Source of the DNA: Melastoma dodecandrum
Lineage: Eukaryota; Streptophyta; Magnoliopsida; Myrtales; Melastomataceae
Reading direction: 5' to 3'
Length of the DNA: 64,000 nucleotides
NCBI GenBank assembly: GCA_029817715.1
Contig: JARUPY010000605.1
Location: forward strand, 1,364,001-1,428,000
Shown here: positions 23,583 through 38,280 of the stretch, in pieces
How the letters are laid out: the number at the start of each line of letters is the position of its first letter
Position numbering within the stretch: position 1 is the first letter of the stretch
Program-made: the position numbers and the translations under genes
The notes under the pieces: generated by a model
Seen by the model: only the letters and a program-made list of their open reading frames with translations
The model's database searches: none
Told to the model about the DNA's origin: nothing

Positions 23583-25215
23583 CAATTTTTCTTTCTATTT
23601 TAAATCATTGTGTTCGTTTTTCAAATATTTTCGACCTTAGTGCGAAATCGCATCAACAAAAACAACCTAGTTAAACCGCTCATGACCATTATTTAAAAAA
23701 AAGAAATCCAATGGTTACACGAAAAATAATAGAAGGATGATTGTACCACTGGGAATATAAATTCAATAGCTAACTTCAGAAAGTAGATGAGATCGTAAGT
23801 GAATTAATAGTAAACTACGATACACCTAGTCGATATTAGGACCAGAAAATCGAATACGTACTTGTGTCATAATTCAAGTCAACTTGAGGAAACTAGATGC
23901 GGTTTGTAAGAGATGTCAATAAACAGGTCGGTTTGTTCATTAGTGGAAGAGGGATTTCACCACGAGTTTATGTCAATAATGTGCTAAAGCCGTCCAATTT
24001 CCCATCAACCATAAATTAACATGTTATAAAAATCTAAATGAATAATCACCCGATTATCATGCATTGTTACGTATTTCAACCCACATCCCATTTACATAAC
24101 AAAATAATTAATTATAACTCAATAAAAGAAATAAAAAATAAACTAAAAATAAAACCTTTATGAAATTCCAACATTGTTCTATTGCGTCATAACTAATTTT
24201 AAAGTTCAAAGCATTTACTTGTAAACCGACTCTTGGACAGTACAGAGCAACAACATTGTCACATAATTGAATGATATTAGATAACCATGATTATAAGCCT
24301 CAGCAACTCTAATGTCGATAAGTCAATCCGGTAGTATAGCCGAAAACAATATCCTTCAATGATTTAGGGTTGTACGGAAATACAATTATTTTTTAAATTT
24401 TTTATTTTAATATCAAAAATACCAAAAAAATGTCTCTTATCGGTCATCAATGTCGCAATATCACTTTGCATCCTTCATTGATTCCATTTCATTTTTTCTC
24501 CACGTAAAGACAACAATCGTAATCACAATCATCGTGAAATTCGGAAATTCACAAAGAAGAAATAAATAATTTAAAAACGAAATAGAAAGATGAGGTCAAA
24601 ATATATCAATAATTTTAAACTCGTTGTTGTAAAACAATAACCTCCTTTTAATGAGAATCTAACTCGCTTTATAGCAGGACGACTTTATAAAATGAATCCG
24701 CTACTTATAACAACGAGTTAGATATCATGTATGGAGAATTTTTCAAACTTATAGTCGTAAACCATAAATTGTTTGAAGAGAATAACCATACAGAAGAAGC
24801 AAACCTCGTTACTATCCCAACAAATCATACGCAGAAAGAAAACAACCTCTGGGCAATTAAAATCATGGAAAGGACACGTAATCCTGACTAAATCATGGAA
24901 AGGGAGAGTTTTGCCGCCATACCAGATTCCCTTCTGGCCTTCCAAATGTTGCGAAGCCCAGTGAAGAAGGAGAGTCGGGGAGGAATGAACCCATCAGGCA
25001 CGTCACGATAAAGCCCTTTAACGGGCAAGATGACTGGTGGGACCGCGTATGTAGTAAGTCCAGAAGGGCCCAGGACACTAAATCAAAGTGCATGATCAAA
25101 CCATAGGGACAGACATAGCACATAAATTGATGGGTCCATAGAAGGATCCATCTTTTTAGTCAAGAGTGCGACCATAGAACACAGACAAGAAGAAAACCCG
25201 CACAACTTTCTATTT
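23583..25215. other. Intergenic region and beta-tubulin 3' UTR
   Basis: AT-rich sequence with no recognised gene. The part from about 24960 to 25215 is probably the tubulin 3' UTR. Confidence 0.5.
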
Positions 25216-27363
<2,148 letters not shown>

Positions 27364-28560
27364 CTTTTTCTCAGGGGAAGGAAAAAAGGTCTAGGTAGGG
27401 TTTTTGCGAGTGATGGGGGGAGGGAGGGGGAAACGGTGGGATTATAATAGGGAAAGGGAAGGAGAGAGGGAAGGTGTGTTAACGGCGACGGACGGCCGTT
27501 TGGATTGGAGGAAATTGAAATTTTGAAATGGGGAGAAATTCGGGAAATCTTTTGTGGAGGAGGTACGCGCTTCCCGGTGTTGGTGTAAGGTACGCGCTCC
27601 CGGGGGGGCGGTGGGGGTTGTGATTCAAAGCTCAGTTAGGCGGAGGAAGCACACGAGACAGGAAGTGAGGTGCACAGGTTGGTTAGGGAGCAGGTGAGGG
27701 TCACGTGCCGTCCACGTGACAATCTGGGAAAGGTTTGGTGCGGGACAGTTCAGACAAGTCGCTTTCCTTATCTCTTACACAGGTTTAGGTGGGCAGACGG
27801 GTCCCAAATCAGTTAAAAAGAACTTTTTCAGTTGAGACGAATGCGGCCGTGGCCCAGCAGCAAAGGCCCCCAATGAAAAATTTGGAAATGACGAGGCTTT
27901 TCTGTCCCCCCCCAGCTTGCTCGTGACAAAAGGAGTGTGTGCAGTGCAGTGACATCAAAGCAAAGATCAATTCGATGGGGCTGCCGTTGCAGTTTCTTGC
28001 AGTTAGTTCTCCACGTTTGGGAAAGAAAGGCCAGAGCCTTGCTCCCGAAGCAAACATCATCCTCCTTTGATAAGGTTCCCATCTCAGCCTTTCCTTTTTC
28101 GAATTAGAACAGTGAATGTCCACGCAAATTAGTGCTGACTGACCCACTTGACATCGACATAGTAGATTATTAGTTATCACTTGTGCTGACATTGGTCGCC
28201 CATCAGACATGAGTTTAACTTCGAAGATGCAGGCAAGGCCCGTCTTTACACATTTGGGCAGGGGATTCAAGATGCTAACTGATAGAACTCCTGGAAATAG
28301 ATAAAAAGGACCAAAATATGATACCAGAACGCCTCTCTGTTTTTTGTATGTTTTTTTTTTCAAACCAAGGAATACTTGAGGAACAATCCGAATCAAGAAT
28401 CAAGAGCTTTAGAAAAATAAAGAACCAAGAATCAAGAGCCAAAGCAAAGCATGCAACTCTGTCCGTCTGTATGTCTGTTTCTTTTCCCATTCCTCTTGGC
28501 TGTAAACATGAAGAAGACCACGAAGAGAGAAGAGAATGCGGGGGCGGGAAGAGACCGCAT
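27364..28560. other. Beta-tubulin promoter region and ADF 3' flank
   Basis: No gene is recognised. Long open frames on both strands here lack any domain. It should contain the tubulin 5' UTR and promoter and, to the right, the ADF 3' UTR. Confidence 0.5.
27701..27719 (-). promoter_or_regulatory. Paired G-boxes upstream of beta-tubulin
   Basis: Two CACGTG cores at 27702-27707 and 27713-27718 are arranged as a near-perfect 20-bp inverted repeat (GTCACGTG and CACGTGAC), about 340 bp before the tubulin start codon. G-boxes bind bZIP and bHLH factors, and the ACGTGAC context resembles ABA-response elements. Seen directly; the regulatory role is inferred. Confidence 0.45.
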
Positions 28561-29349
28561 CTAAAGGGCCCGGCTTTTGATGATATCGATGCTCATTTCG
28601 CTGGGATCCGTGGCTTGCAATTCCACCTGAATACCGTCCAGTTCTCTCTTGAACCTGTCCTTAGAGCTCGCGTATACCATCTTACTCCTTATCTTTGCGG
28701 TGTCCGGGGACCTGAAAAAATCAATCCAGTCACGAGCAACAAGTGAATTTCACGGATTCCTGTTCCTAGACATTCCAATGACATTATTTTCACAAGTTCC
28801 TATTTCTAGGTGTTCGGATATGTTGTTCACGTGCAATAGCCAGCCACATGCGAGTTTCGTGAATTTTCCTTCTCCTAGACATTGATTGACGGAAGGCTCT
28901 GAGGTGTGAAGAACTGGGATTAAGGTATCGAGAAGGATCGCGGATAAATTGATTTACCAGGCAATGAAGAAGATCTTGCTCTTCTGGCAGTTCTCATCGG
29001 TGGTGAAGTCAAAATCGTAGACGGCATAGCGGCACTCGTTGGCGGGCAAAGAAGCAGTAAAGTCGTCATAGCTCTCCTCAGGGCCCCCGACCTTGTCAAT
29101 GACCACCTGCTGGTCCTGGATCCGGAAAACAATGAACCTGTAGATCCTCTTTGCTTTCAGCTCCAGGAATTTCAGCTTGCATTCGTCATTCACAGCCATT
29201 CCGGACGCCGAGTTCGCCTACATTCCCCACCAACGAACGTAAAGGGAAACATAACAAAACAAGAAGTGAAAGCACGACGAAAACACGGATCAAACGACGG
29301 CAAAAGGGGATGACGATCATGATGGCGCAGGGATGACAGGGCATACCAT
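28561..29349 (-). CDS. ADF: Actin-depolymerizing factor (ADF/cofilin)
   Basis: A small protein that severs and depolymerises actin filaments. Exon 1 is only the ATG at 29347-29349, a hallmark of plant ADF genes; exons 28958-29217 and 28561-28711 follow, with a tryptophan codon split over the last junction, giving 137 residues, the usual length. The N-terminus [10 protein letters not shown] carries the conserved Ser6, the known regulatory phosphorylation site. The ADF-H fold includes the [12 protein letters not shown] strand and the long helix with [19 protein letters not shown], the main actin-binding helix. The short first exon is inferred from ATG|GTATGC and the phase of exon 2, which opens with ANSASG. 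Sequence alone does not fix the subclass, although the Arabidopsis neighbour of CYP715A1 is, as I recall, ADF10. Confidence 0.94.
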
Positions 29350-30308
29350 TTTTTGTACACGAACAAGAACCAAAAGACAACGATGGTAAAACGAAGGAGG
29401 AAAACGGCGAAGGAACGACAAAGGAAGAGATGGAGATGGAGAGGGAAAGGAAATGAGGGTGGGCAATGGATTATTTTGATCCTGAATACAAGGAATAGGA
29501 GAGGAAAACGCGGGGTTAAGTGGTGGAGAGGAATTGAAGGGAGGGTAAAAACCAAAACCACCAAAATTTAAAAAGTGGGAGGTGGAGAGACTCCAGAGGC
29601 CGGTTTTTCTTTTGTTATCGAAAATGATCAATCCCCCATTATCATCAGATCATGATGATCATTGCCCACCACGAACCCCCTTCTTCTTCTGGATGGTTGA
29701 TGGCTTCACGTCTCCCACGTTTCCCTCCCTCTCTGCATGGAATTTGTCATCCAGGCACACGTCTCCTGTCTACCATTTCCGCCCATTTTTTTTTATATTA
29801 GAAATTTTGCGTTCATGAGTTGGAATTCAAAATCATTAATTTAATTTATATTATATAGATTAATAAGAAGCAGTATCGAATAGGCAAACATGATCCCATT
29901 CCCAGGTTGTGTTTGAGGAGACGGATAGCCGCCCCCCGTCTTCCTTCTAGAAAAGCAAAGCTACCCACTTTTCATTTGCCATCCCCGCGCTATTTGGCCT
30001 TAAACAAAATTAAAAAAAAGAAAGGCATGACAAGAAGACAACACATGCTTCCCCATCGGATCACGCTGGACCGTTCGATCCCCAAATCAAGCGGTTCATA
30101 TCCCGCGAATCCCCGGCCACAAGAAGTTCCACCCTCCCCTCTCTTCCTTCTCCCAAAGTGATTTAGACCCGGGAGCGTAAAGGGAATTTATCCTCCTCTT
30201 TTTAGAGTAGTGGGAGTTTTTTCCTATATTACATGCGCATGGACTTCCCAATGGGCTCTCTCTCTCCCGTCGAATCCTAAAGGGGTGGAGTTTGGAGTTA
30301 TTTGGAGC
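29350..30308. other. Region between the ADF and HIPP genes
   Basis: Promoters and leaders of two divergently transcribed genes are expected here. The ADF side (29350-29580) is purine-rich on the plus strand. No other gene was seen. Confidence 0.5.
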
Positions 30309-30826
30309 ATGGAGCAGGTAGGCGGGCACTTCCACGAGCTCATTCGTGGAACCGCTCGTGTTTTGTTGGCATACTTCTTTCCCTGATGCATCTTCTTGTT
30401 TCCGAGCAGAAGGTAGTGTTGAAGGTCATGATGATGACCGACAACAAGACGAAGCAGAAGGCCATTGAAGCCGCTGCTGACATATTTGGTAAGTTACTTT
30501 CTTGAGAGCTCCGACACTACCCGATATTGGTCCGCGCACTATATCATGGGGATTCGTCAGGGGTGGATATGATTGCTGACATGAACGGGCAGAAGCTGAC
30601 GGTGATCGGTCATATGGACACGACAGCCGTGGTGAAGAGGCTGAAGAAGGTTGGGAAGGTGGATATCCTCTCTGTTGGCCCCGCCAAGGAGGAGAAGGAG
30701 GAGGAGAAGAAGGAAGAGAAGAAAGAGGAGGAGGAGAAGAAGGAAGAAGCACCAAAGAAGAGAAGAAGTGAGAATCCCCCCTCCAAAAAAAATAAAATAA
30801 AAAATCCCAGCAAAACTAGAAAGTGA
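30309..30826 (+). CDS. HMA-domain protein, HIPP-like, lacking metal-binding cysteines
   Basis: Three exons at 30309-30317, 30410-30488 and 30561-30826 give 117 residues. Residues 1-70 form a heavy-metal-associated (HMA) ferredoxin-like fold, with KVVLKVMMMTDNKTKQKA in the first strand, loop and helix and GQKLTVIGHMD in the central hairpin. The CxxC metal site is absent: the loop reads MMTDNKTKQ. The rest is a Glu/Lys-rich low-complexity tail followed by a basic end (SKTRK). Canonical HIPPs end in a CaaX prenylation box; none is present in this frame or clearly reachable by another splice. It resembles the HIPP39-like group. Exon 1 is only nine nucleotides and is chosen from ATG-GAG-CAG before a GT donor in the right phase. 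It is probably a real gene, possibly with a non-metal role. Confidence 0.75.
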
Positions 30827-31719
30827 TTAAAATCTGCATATTGAGCTCTTCACGATCTGTTCTGGGGTGTGGATCATGATGAAGATTCCAAAGGTTGTGT
30901 ATGAGCCCAACTCATTAGAGCTAAAATGTGACTAGCAAATCAACATCTCGTCATCCATCTTTTCCATTTTTTTTTTCGGCTTCTACCAATTAAACTAGAG
31001 CTGCTAACGGTTTCGGCCCCCAATTGAGCTGACCGATCCGACGCTCGAGTGGATTTGGACAATATAATTTATTAAATGGGCCAGGTTTGATCGTAATTTT
31101 CAAGCCCAATTAAATTTTGAGCCAGGTTTGGACAAATAAAATGAAAACTTTACCCGGCCCGTCTTGATCGGTCAAAATAATAACTAGAGTTGCTTACTTT
31201 ATTTATTTTTAAGTTGAATTTCAACTTTTACATGTATATTTAAAGAGTATTTATATGAATTTAAATTTTTTTTATTATGTCTTATTTTATATTTTACTGT
31301 ATTGGATTTTTCGGCCGGGCTTGATTTTAGGTAAAAACATTTTAAGCCCGATAAACCCGACCCGGACAATTAATAAAAATTTTAGACGCGATAAACCGAA
31401 TCCGCCCATTCAACAAGTATAAATTAAACCTTTCTTTGGGTCGTTTTTTAATAAAAATAAACCTTTAAAAAAATACGTCTGTTCAGAGAAAAGCAATGTC
31501 ATTTACATCTCCTAAGATAGCAAATGAATTTGATATTGGGGTCGTGGGCCTAAAGATACACAGAGAAAAGCCCAATTAGACTGCCTTAATCTTTATTATC
31601 TGGGCCTAAAAGGCCCATGAACCCTGATAAAGGCGCCTGCCTGTTCCCATCAAATGCAATCTCCCCGTACATGCCCCTGAAAAACTGCTAATATGTTCTG
31701 ACACGTGATTTCATCTTCA
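30827..31719. other. Intergenic, AT-rich, possible transposon relic
   Basis: No gene. The part at about 31000-31400 is rich in short CCCGACCCGG/CCGGGC-type and GCCCAATTAAA blocks such as occur in some plant miniature transposons, but I could not find a matching inverted end or target duplication. Confidence 0.35.
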
Positions 31720-33126
31720 GTGAATGTTCTACTGATAAGGTGGGTGACAAAGGCTGCAAGGGGCCGCTCGACATGCTTTTGGATGAGTGCTCTGTGCTCA
31801 ATGCATGCCTTACTGGAGGTTCCTCTTGCTGGCCTTCTAATGACCCAGAAACTGAGAGGCTGGCTTCTGGGAGCAATTCTAACAGAGCGCCTCTTCTCTA
31901 CGCAAATCTATGTCAACATTTAATGATCTGGACTTCTTCTTGAATCCTTCCAAAGCTACTGCCGGGAACTCTCTTATTAATGCTGCTAAAGTCCATGGTG
32001 TAACAAACATCAAGGTCCCTCCAACTTGTGTGTCCCAGGCAGAAGTTTTCGGGTCAGAGCATCGGTCAGGGCCATGGTTATTAAGATTTATCCAGTTAAG
32101 TTATCAGATGAAATAGTTTCGATTGCAGAGATTCTCAAAGAGAGCTATCTCAGTTTGTTGGAAGGGGATGCGAGACGCAAGGCAGACCACAAGTCTCTTT
32201 CATAGGCGACAGATAGTCATGGCTTTCATGAAGAAATGATAATCCAAATCTTCGATTGATCCTGACTCTTCAGTAGTGTTGCTCTTTCTTTAATTCTCTG
32301 TCAAAAAGTTTTAAATATCACACACCATGTTTGATTGATCATGACTCAAGGGGCCAGTGATCATTTGAAAATCAATTTCATTTTCAGGCAAATGTCCTCA
32401 TCTTTACCCTTTGACAAGTTTGACATTATCGGTGCATGCCATTTCTCAAGGATATTGTCAATTCGTTCAAATTTGTTTACTTTGCCTGCACTTCACTTTC
32501 TAAAAGTTGAACTGGAAGAATGGAGTTGTTCTTCAGCACTTTGTGACGGCATGACTTTATCTCCAAAAACTTTTGACATACTGGCAAGTTCTAGCTTACC
32601 TTTTGTTCCTGCGATCTGTTTAGTATAACAACTTCAAGTTACAGGTTTGTCATTTGGATAACTCTATACATGACCGATCCATTTGAATTAACCTTTTTCA
32701 TTGCATATCTTCTCAAATTTCTGCATGTTTCATATTTTAATGTACAATCGCCACATTGCCCCCATTATGGATTATATCATTCAACTACCTTGGAGTTTCA
32801 ATTAGGTCCGAAAGTCTGTCTGACAGCAATATATTCTCTTCTCAATTGGCTTTTTCAAGCATTAAAGTCAGTTGATGGATTCTGCTTGTAAAAACTCCAT
32901 CCACTGTTTACATTAAGCGAAGATTCCATGTCATAAGTTGGTATATCCCCATCTGTCCAGTTCTGTTTTCTCTCTTATTTCTAAAGCTTACTCATATGTA
33001 GGACGGCACCTCATTCAGACGTTCAAATGAGTGCTTGGATGAGGGGAAGTTGGAAAAATTAACAAACTCTGTTCCTTATGAAGACAAAGTGATAGCTTCA
33101 AGTACAAAGCCATTCACCGACGAGCC

Positions 33127-33392
33127 AGTCAGTAGAACAAAGTTGCTGCTGCTATAGAAGATGGTCGGAGGATACGTGAAGTGCAGTATTGGAAGGACCA
33201 AGATCACCAAGTTGGCTTTATTAGTTAAGGGTTGAGTAGAAGTTCATAATAGTGTTGTACTGTAAGTCGGTGGGGGTTAAACTATTGAACAAACTATATA
33301 AAGGCAAATTACAGAGAGTGGGAGAATTAGTTGATTCTGTTGGATCATTCTTCCTCATTTCCATGTGTGTTGGTATTTGGAGTTTGCTTTCA
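33127..33392 (+). repeat. 5' LTR of the 5.15-kb Copia element
   Basis: Matches 38014-38280. The first dinucleotide is AG where the partner has TG; it ends in CA. A TATA-like TATATAAAGG lies at about 33295-33304. Confidence 0.9.
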
Positions 33393-33404
33393 TGGTATCA
33401 GAGC
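33393..33404 (+). other. Primer-binding site (initiator tRNA-Met type)
   Basis: TGGTATCAGAGC immediately follows the 5' LTR. Confidence 0.9.
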
Positions 33405-33441
33405 TTCGAGGAAGATGATAACAGGAAGCAGCGGAGGCAAG

Positions 33442-36400
33442 ATGACTGTAGAGGTAGATCTGAACTCCCCGTTCTTCGTCACTCCGGCTGATAGCCAGGT
33501 TGGTGTTCTTGTTACACCAGAGTTAGTAGAAGAAAATTACCATACTTGGAGTAGGGCGTTCGAGGTCGCCTTGTCAATTAGAAACAAACTTTGTTTCGTT
33601 GATGGATCGGTTGAAAAACCTGGTGTTGGAGATCCGTTGTTTTCGGCGTGGAAGAGATGTGACGATCTGGTCAGGACTTTGCTTCCCATAGCTTCGACGA
33701 TTTATTACATAGATACAACAAGAGAAGTGTGGGAGGAACTCAAGGAGAGATATGTGCAGCCAGATGACTCACGCATTTGTCAACTACAATTTCAGTTCCA
33801 AACATTGAGTTAGGGAAATAAAAATGTGTCTGCATATTATAATGAACTGTTGTCTGTAGTGATGGAGGTTTCGATGTATAGGCCATTGCCTAGGTATGAT
33901 TGTGGTGGATGCAAATATGATTGGATGAAGGTTTATGCAGAACAGTATCAAAAGGATTTGGTTTTCAAATTCCTGAATGGTTTAAGCGAAAAGTTTGCTA
34001 GTTTAAAGTCACGGCTTATGATTTGAAAGCCTTTCACTACTCTTGGGGAGGCGTATAATGCTGTACAAAGAGAAGAGTTGCAGAGAGGAGCAAAACGAGG
34101 GATGTTGAATCCCGTTGATGGGCTAGGAGTGGCTATGATGACTTCATCATCTTCTGCTCGTGTATACAAAAATGCAGATGTTGCAATAGATGCTAGTGGA
34201 AGAAAGGGACGAAGTGAATTTGTTTGTGTGCACTGTGGAAGAAGAGGACACACAAAAGAAAGATGTTATCAGCTTGTTGGTTTTCCTGGTGGATTTAGAG
34301 GAGGAAAAGGTAGATCTTCTGGAATGAGGTCATAATGTTAATCAGGTGACACCAGAACAACAAAAAGATGATGAAGTGACAACTACCCAGTTGAGTCTCT
34401 CTAAGCATCAGGTTCAGAGGCTAATGGCCATGCTAGATGTGGCTACAACAGGTGGGATGACTCCCGTTGGGACCGGATTTAAAAGATTACTGCGACAACA
34501 TTGATAAAAAAGTGGTTGAGACTGAGGATTTCAATATTCTTCCTTCTGTGTCTGATGTTCCATATCAAGCAGGTAAATGGTTCCGTAAAATTCTTTCTTC
34601 TGTCTACAACCTGGTTCACTAACAAAGGTTTGGGTTGTATATACATGAGCCACATACCATGTTGTGGCTGATTTGTCTTCCTTCTGTCAATGTCACTGTT
34701 TATCTGCACCTCTAAAAATTCAACTACCTAATGGTTCTTATGTCTTTGCCACTCAAGTCGGAACTGTACAGTTCAATGACCTTTTACAGTTGCAAAATGC
34801 CCTTTATGTCCCAGATTTCAAATTTAATTTTATTTCAGCAAGTAAACTTGTTTCTTCCAATACACTTTGTCTCATTTTCTTAAAGGATTGTTGTTTTGTT
34901 CAGGATTTACAAAAGTGGGTGACGATTGGTCTTGCTAAGCAAAGGGATGGATTGTACATAATGCAAGGAATGAAGGTGTCTGGACTCAAGAGTGCCGATG
35001 ATCCTCATATTGGTTCAAACATATTGCAGGGTATTGTTAGTAATAGCATACATAAAGGACAGCTTCTACTGAATGTGTTTGATTTGTGGCATGCTAGGTT
35101 AGGACAAACCTCTCCAGAAAAGCTGAAGGTGTTACAAAAACAGAATCCTTCTATACAAGTTGTAACTGGCAATGTTTGTGTTACTTGTGATGAATCAAAA
35201 CAAAGAAGGTTGTCTTTTGTGACATACGCAGCGTTCATTCTTTTGACTTGATTCACTGTGACATTTGGAGTCCATACTCTCAAGAAGCTATAGGAGGATT
35301 TAAATACTTCTTAACTATTGTAGATGACAAAACTAGAGGAACTTGGCTTTATCTCATGAAAACTAAGTCTGAAACTAGGAAGTATCTGCAACAGTTTTGT
35401 CAACAAGTTAAAACTCAATTTGATAAAACTGTTAGAACTATAAGAACAGACAATGGTGTTGAATTTTGATGAATGATTTCTAGTCTAAGAATGGTATTAT
35501 ACATCAATTGAGTTGTGTGGAAACACCACAGCAAAATGGTGTAGTTGAGAGGAAGCATCCACATCTATTACATGCGACTAGAGCTTTATTATTTTAATCC
35601 AATATGCCATCACAGTTCTGGGGTTATGTAGTTCTTACAGCAGCATATATAATCAATAGATTGTCTTCTAAAGTTCTGTCAAACAAAACACCTTATGAAA
35701 AGCTCTTCCATAAGTTGCCTTTTCATTTGATGAGAGTTTTTGGTTCTTTATGTTTTGCTAACACAAATTCCTCACATAGAACTAAATTTGATAAAAGAGC
35801 TATGTGATGTGTTTTTGTTGGTTATCCTTTACATGTCAAAGGCTACTTTGTTTACAGTTTAGAAACAAAACAAGTGTTTATATCAAGAGATGTTCTTTTC
35901 TATGAATCGATATTTCCTTTTAAGCTTGAATTCTCTATGAATGAGTCATCACAAGATTCACCTGGTTATGATCTGGGTCATGATTTTTTCCCTTCATCTG
36001 TTGTGTCTATACCAAAAGCTTATACTGATCTGCATAATGATAATACTGTTATGGGTGATGTTCTGCCAGATAATAATGAATCCATCAATGATCCAAATCA
36101 AATGCATACATCTCATTCACATGATGCACATAGGTCTGAACCTGTATTGAGGAGAAGTACTAGAGACGAAGAACACCTTCCTACTTGGCAGATTATCATC
36201 ATCAATTGTCCCTAAGTTTAGCACAGTCCTCATCACCTACAATTCCCAGGTTTGCTTCTATTTCTTCAAAACCTTTACCTGGGTATCCTATTGATCATTT
36301 TATTTCTTACACACAGTTGTCATCTCATCATAAAGCCTTTGTTGTTAGCCTTGATAGTCATATCGAACCTCAGTCTTATGCTCAGGCTACTACTATGTCA

Positions 36401-38115
36401 TATTGGGTGGAGGCTATGCAAGCTGAACTTGATGCTTTGAAGGATAATAATACTTGGGAGTCAGTTCCTCTGCCGGATGGAAAACAAGCTATTGGGTGCA
36501 AATGGGTATACAAGACGAAGTTGCATGCAGATGGCACAGTAGAGCGCTATAAAGCCAGGTTAGTTGCAAAGGGTTATACCCAACAAGAAGGACTGGATTA
36601 ACAAGAGACATTTAGCCTTGTTGCAAAACACACTTCTGTGAGAGTTTTCTTTGGTTTGACTGCAATTAAGGGCTGGCATCTTAGACAGTTGGATATCCAT
36701 AATGCTTTTCTGAATGGAGACTTGGTGGAGGAGTTGTTTATGCAGCTTCCACCAGGATTGCTGATTGAGAGGGAGAATTCTAGCACATCAGAACAATCCA
36801 GGATGGTTTGCAAGCTAAAGAAGTCTCTTTATGGCTTAAAACAAGCTTCTAGACGGTGGAACTGTAAGTTGACAGAGTGTTTGCTGCAATATGGTTTCAC
36901 GCAGTCAAAAACAGATTAGTCTTTGTTTACTAAACAAGAAGGAGATGATTTTGTGGGAATCTTGGTCTATGTAGATGACATTGCTGTGCAAGGTTCTACA
37001 AAACGAGTTGAAGGTAAGAGCAGCAGTATTTCCTTGGTAAGAGCAGCAGTATTTCCTTGGTAAGAGCAGCAGTATTTCCTTGGTAAGAGCAGCAGTATAT
37101 CCAGAAGCATTTACAGCAGCATTTCAATGTAAGAGATCTGGGAGAGTTGAAGTATTTCCTTGGTTTGGAAGTGGCTAGATCAAAGAAAGGCATTTTTGTC
37201 TCACAAAGAAGGTATGCGTTGAAACTCTTAGAAGATGTGGGAAAACTGGCTGTTAAACCAGGTAAGATACCTATGCAACCTAATATGAAGTTGATGCGTG
37301 GCAATGGTTCTACACAATCTTATGTGAGTTCTTATAGAAAGTTGACAGGGAGACTTATATATCTTGGTGTCACTAGGCCAGATATTGCTTTCTCGGTTCA
37401 TTTGCTAGCACAGTTTATGGATTCTCAGGATGAGAATCATTGGAAGGCAGCTTGTGGTGTACTGAAGTACCTAAAAGCAACTCAAAAGAAAAGAACCTTC
37501 TTTCCTAGAAGGTTTGAGGTGGTTTTATCTGCATATACTGACAGTGATTGGGCTGGTTGTTTGGATACAAGGAGGACAACCATGGGATATTGTGTATTTC
37601 TAGGAGATAGCTTGGTAAGCTGGAAATCCAAGAAACAATCGATAGTTTCAAGAAGCTCTACTGAGGTTGAGTATAGGGCAGTGGCAGCCACGACTGCTTA
37701 AGTAGTTTGGCTTACTGCTTTACTTAAAAATTTCTACATCAGTTTGAGCTCACCAGTAAAGATGTTTTGCAATAACAAATAAGCCATTTACTTAACTAAA
37801 AATCCAGTGCTGCATGAGAGAACCAAGCATTTAGAAATTGATCTGCATTTTGTGAGAGAAAAGGTGGCTTTGGGAGAAATACAAGTTGAACATGTATCTA
37901 CACAGATGCAGATAGCTGACCTCCTGACTAAGGCATTGTATCCTGCAAGGTTTAAATCCTTGGTAGAGAAGTTGGGAATGATTGATATACATGGAGACCA
38001 TCTTGAGGGGGAGTGTCAGCAGAACAAAGTTGTTGCTGCTATACAAGATGATCGGAGGATACGTGAAGTGCAGTATTGGAAGGACCACGCTCATCAAGTT
38101 GGCTTTATTAGTTAA
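33442..38115 (+). pseudogene. Broken Copia gag-pol polyprotein
   Basis: Domain order seen: gag with ENYHTWSRAF (from 33442), a CCHC zinc knuckle CVHCGRRGHTKERC near 34230, protease-like sequence about 34660-34850, pre-integrase LWHARLGQ near 35080, integrase core with HCDIWSP and RTDNGVEF near 35250-35468, reverse transcriptase from about 36400 with VYVDDI at 36967, and RNase H to ADLLTKALYPARF near 37915. Stops fall after gag at 33811 and 34024, within integrase at 35467, at 36598 and at 36917, and one 23-bp repeat array shifts the frame. The final frame runs into the 3' LTR. It cannot encode a continuous polyprotein. Confidence 0.88.
37013..37099 (+). repeat. 23-bp tandem repeat inside the reverse transcriptase region
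   Basis: Units of 23 bp beginning GGTAAGAGCAGC start at 37013, 37036, 37059 and, partly, 37082. Part of the unit (AGTATTTCCTTGG) matches sequence about 60 bp downstream at 37149. The unit is not a multiple of three, so it breaks the frame. Confidence 0.9.
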
Positions 38116-38280
38116 GGGTTGAGTAGAAGTTCATAATAGTGTTGTACTGTAAGTCGGTGGGGGTTAAACTATTGTAACAAACTATATAAAGGCAAATTAC
38201 AGAGAGCGGGAGAATCAGTTGATTCTGTTGGATCATTCTTCCTCATTTCATTGTGTGTCGGTGTTTGGAGTTTGCTTTCA
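38014..38280 (+). repeat. 3' LTR of the 5.15-kb Copia element
   Basis: Begins TGTCAGCAGAAC after the polypurine tract GAGGGGGAG and ends TTTGCTTTCA; followed by target duplication GAGCC. Confidence 0.92.

Larger units (their letters stand above)
33127..38280 (+). mobile_element. Ty1/Copia retrotransposon with both LTRs, decayed, in the SHOC1 pseudogene
   Basis: 5,154 bp with LTRs 33127-33392 and 38014-38280, a primer-binding site directly after the 5' LTR, a GA-rich polypurine tract ending at 38013, and a 5-bp target duplication GAGCC at 33122-33126 and 38281-38285. Internal order is gag, protease, integrase, reverse transcriptase, RNase H, the Copia order. By eye the LTRs differ at about 14 positions plus one indel in 266 bp (around 5%), so the insertion is old. 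Several stops and a tandem repeat in the reverse transcriptase make it defective. Confidence 0.93.

Noticed and set aside
27809..28396. 195-codon minus-strand frame in the tubulin-ADF interval
   Set aside because: No recognisable family, composition like non-coding DNA, and it lies where the tubulin promoter must be.
31000..31400. Possible miniature transposon with CCGGGC/GCCCAATTAAA blocks
   Set aside because: I could not find inverted ends or a target duplication, so no element can be bounded.
37013..37099. Regular 23-bp repeats resembling a CRISPR array
   Set aside because: Units are head-to-tail without spacers, in a plant retrotransposon.
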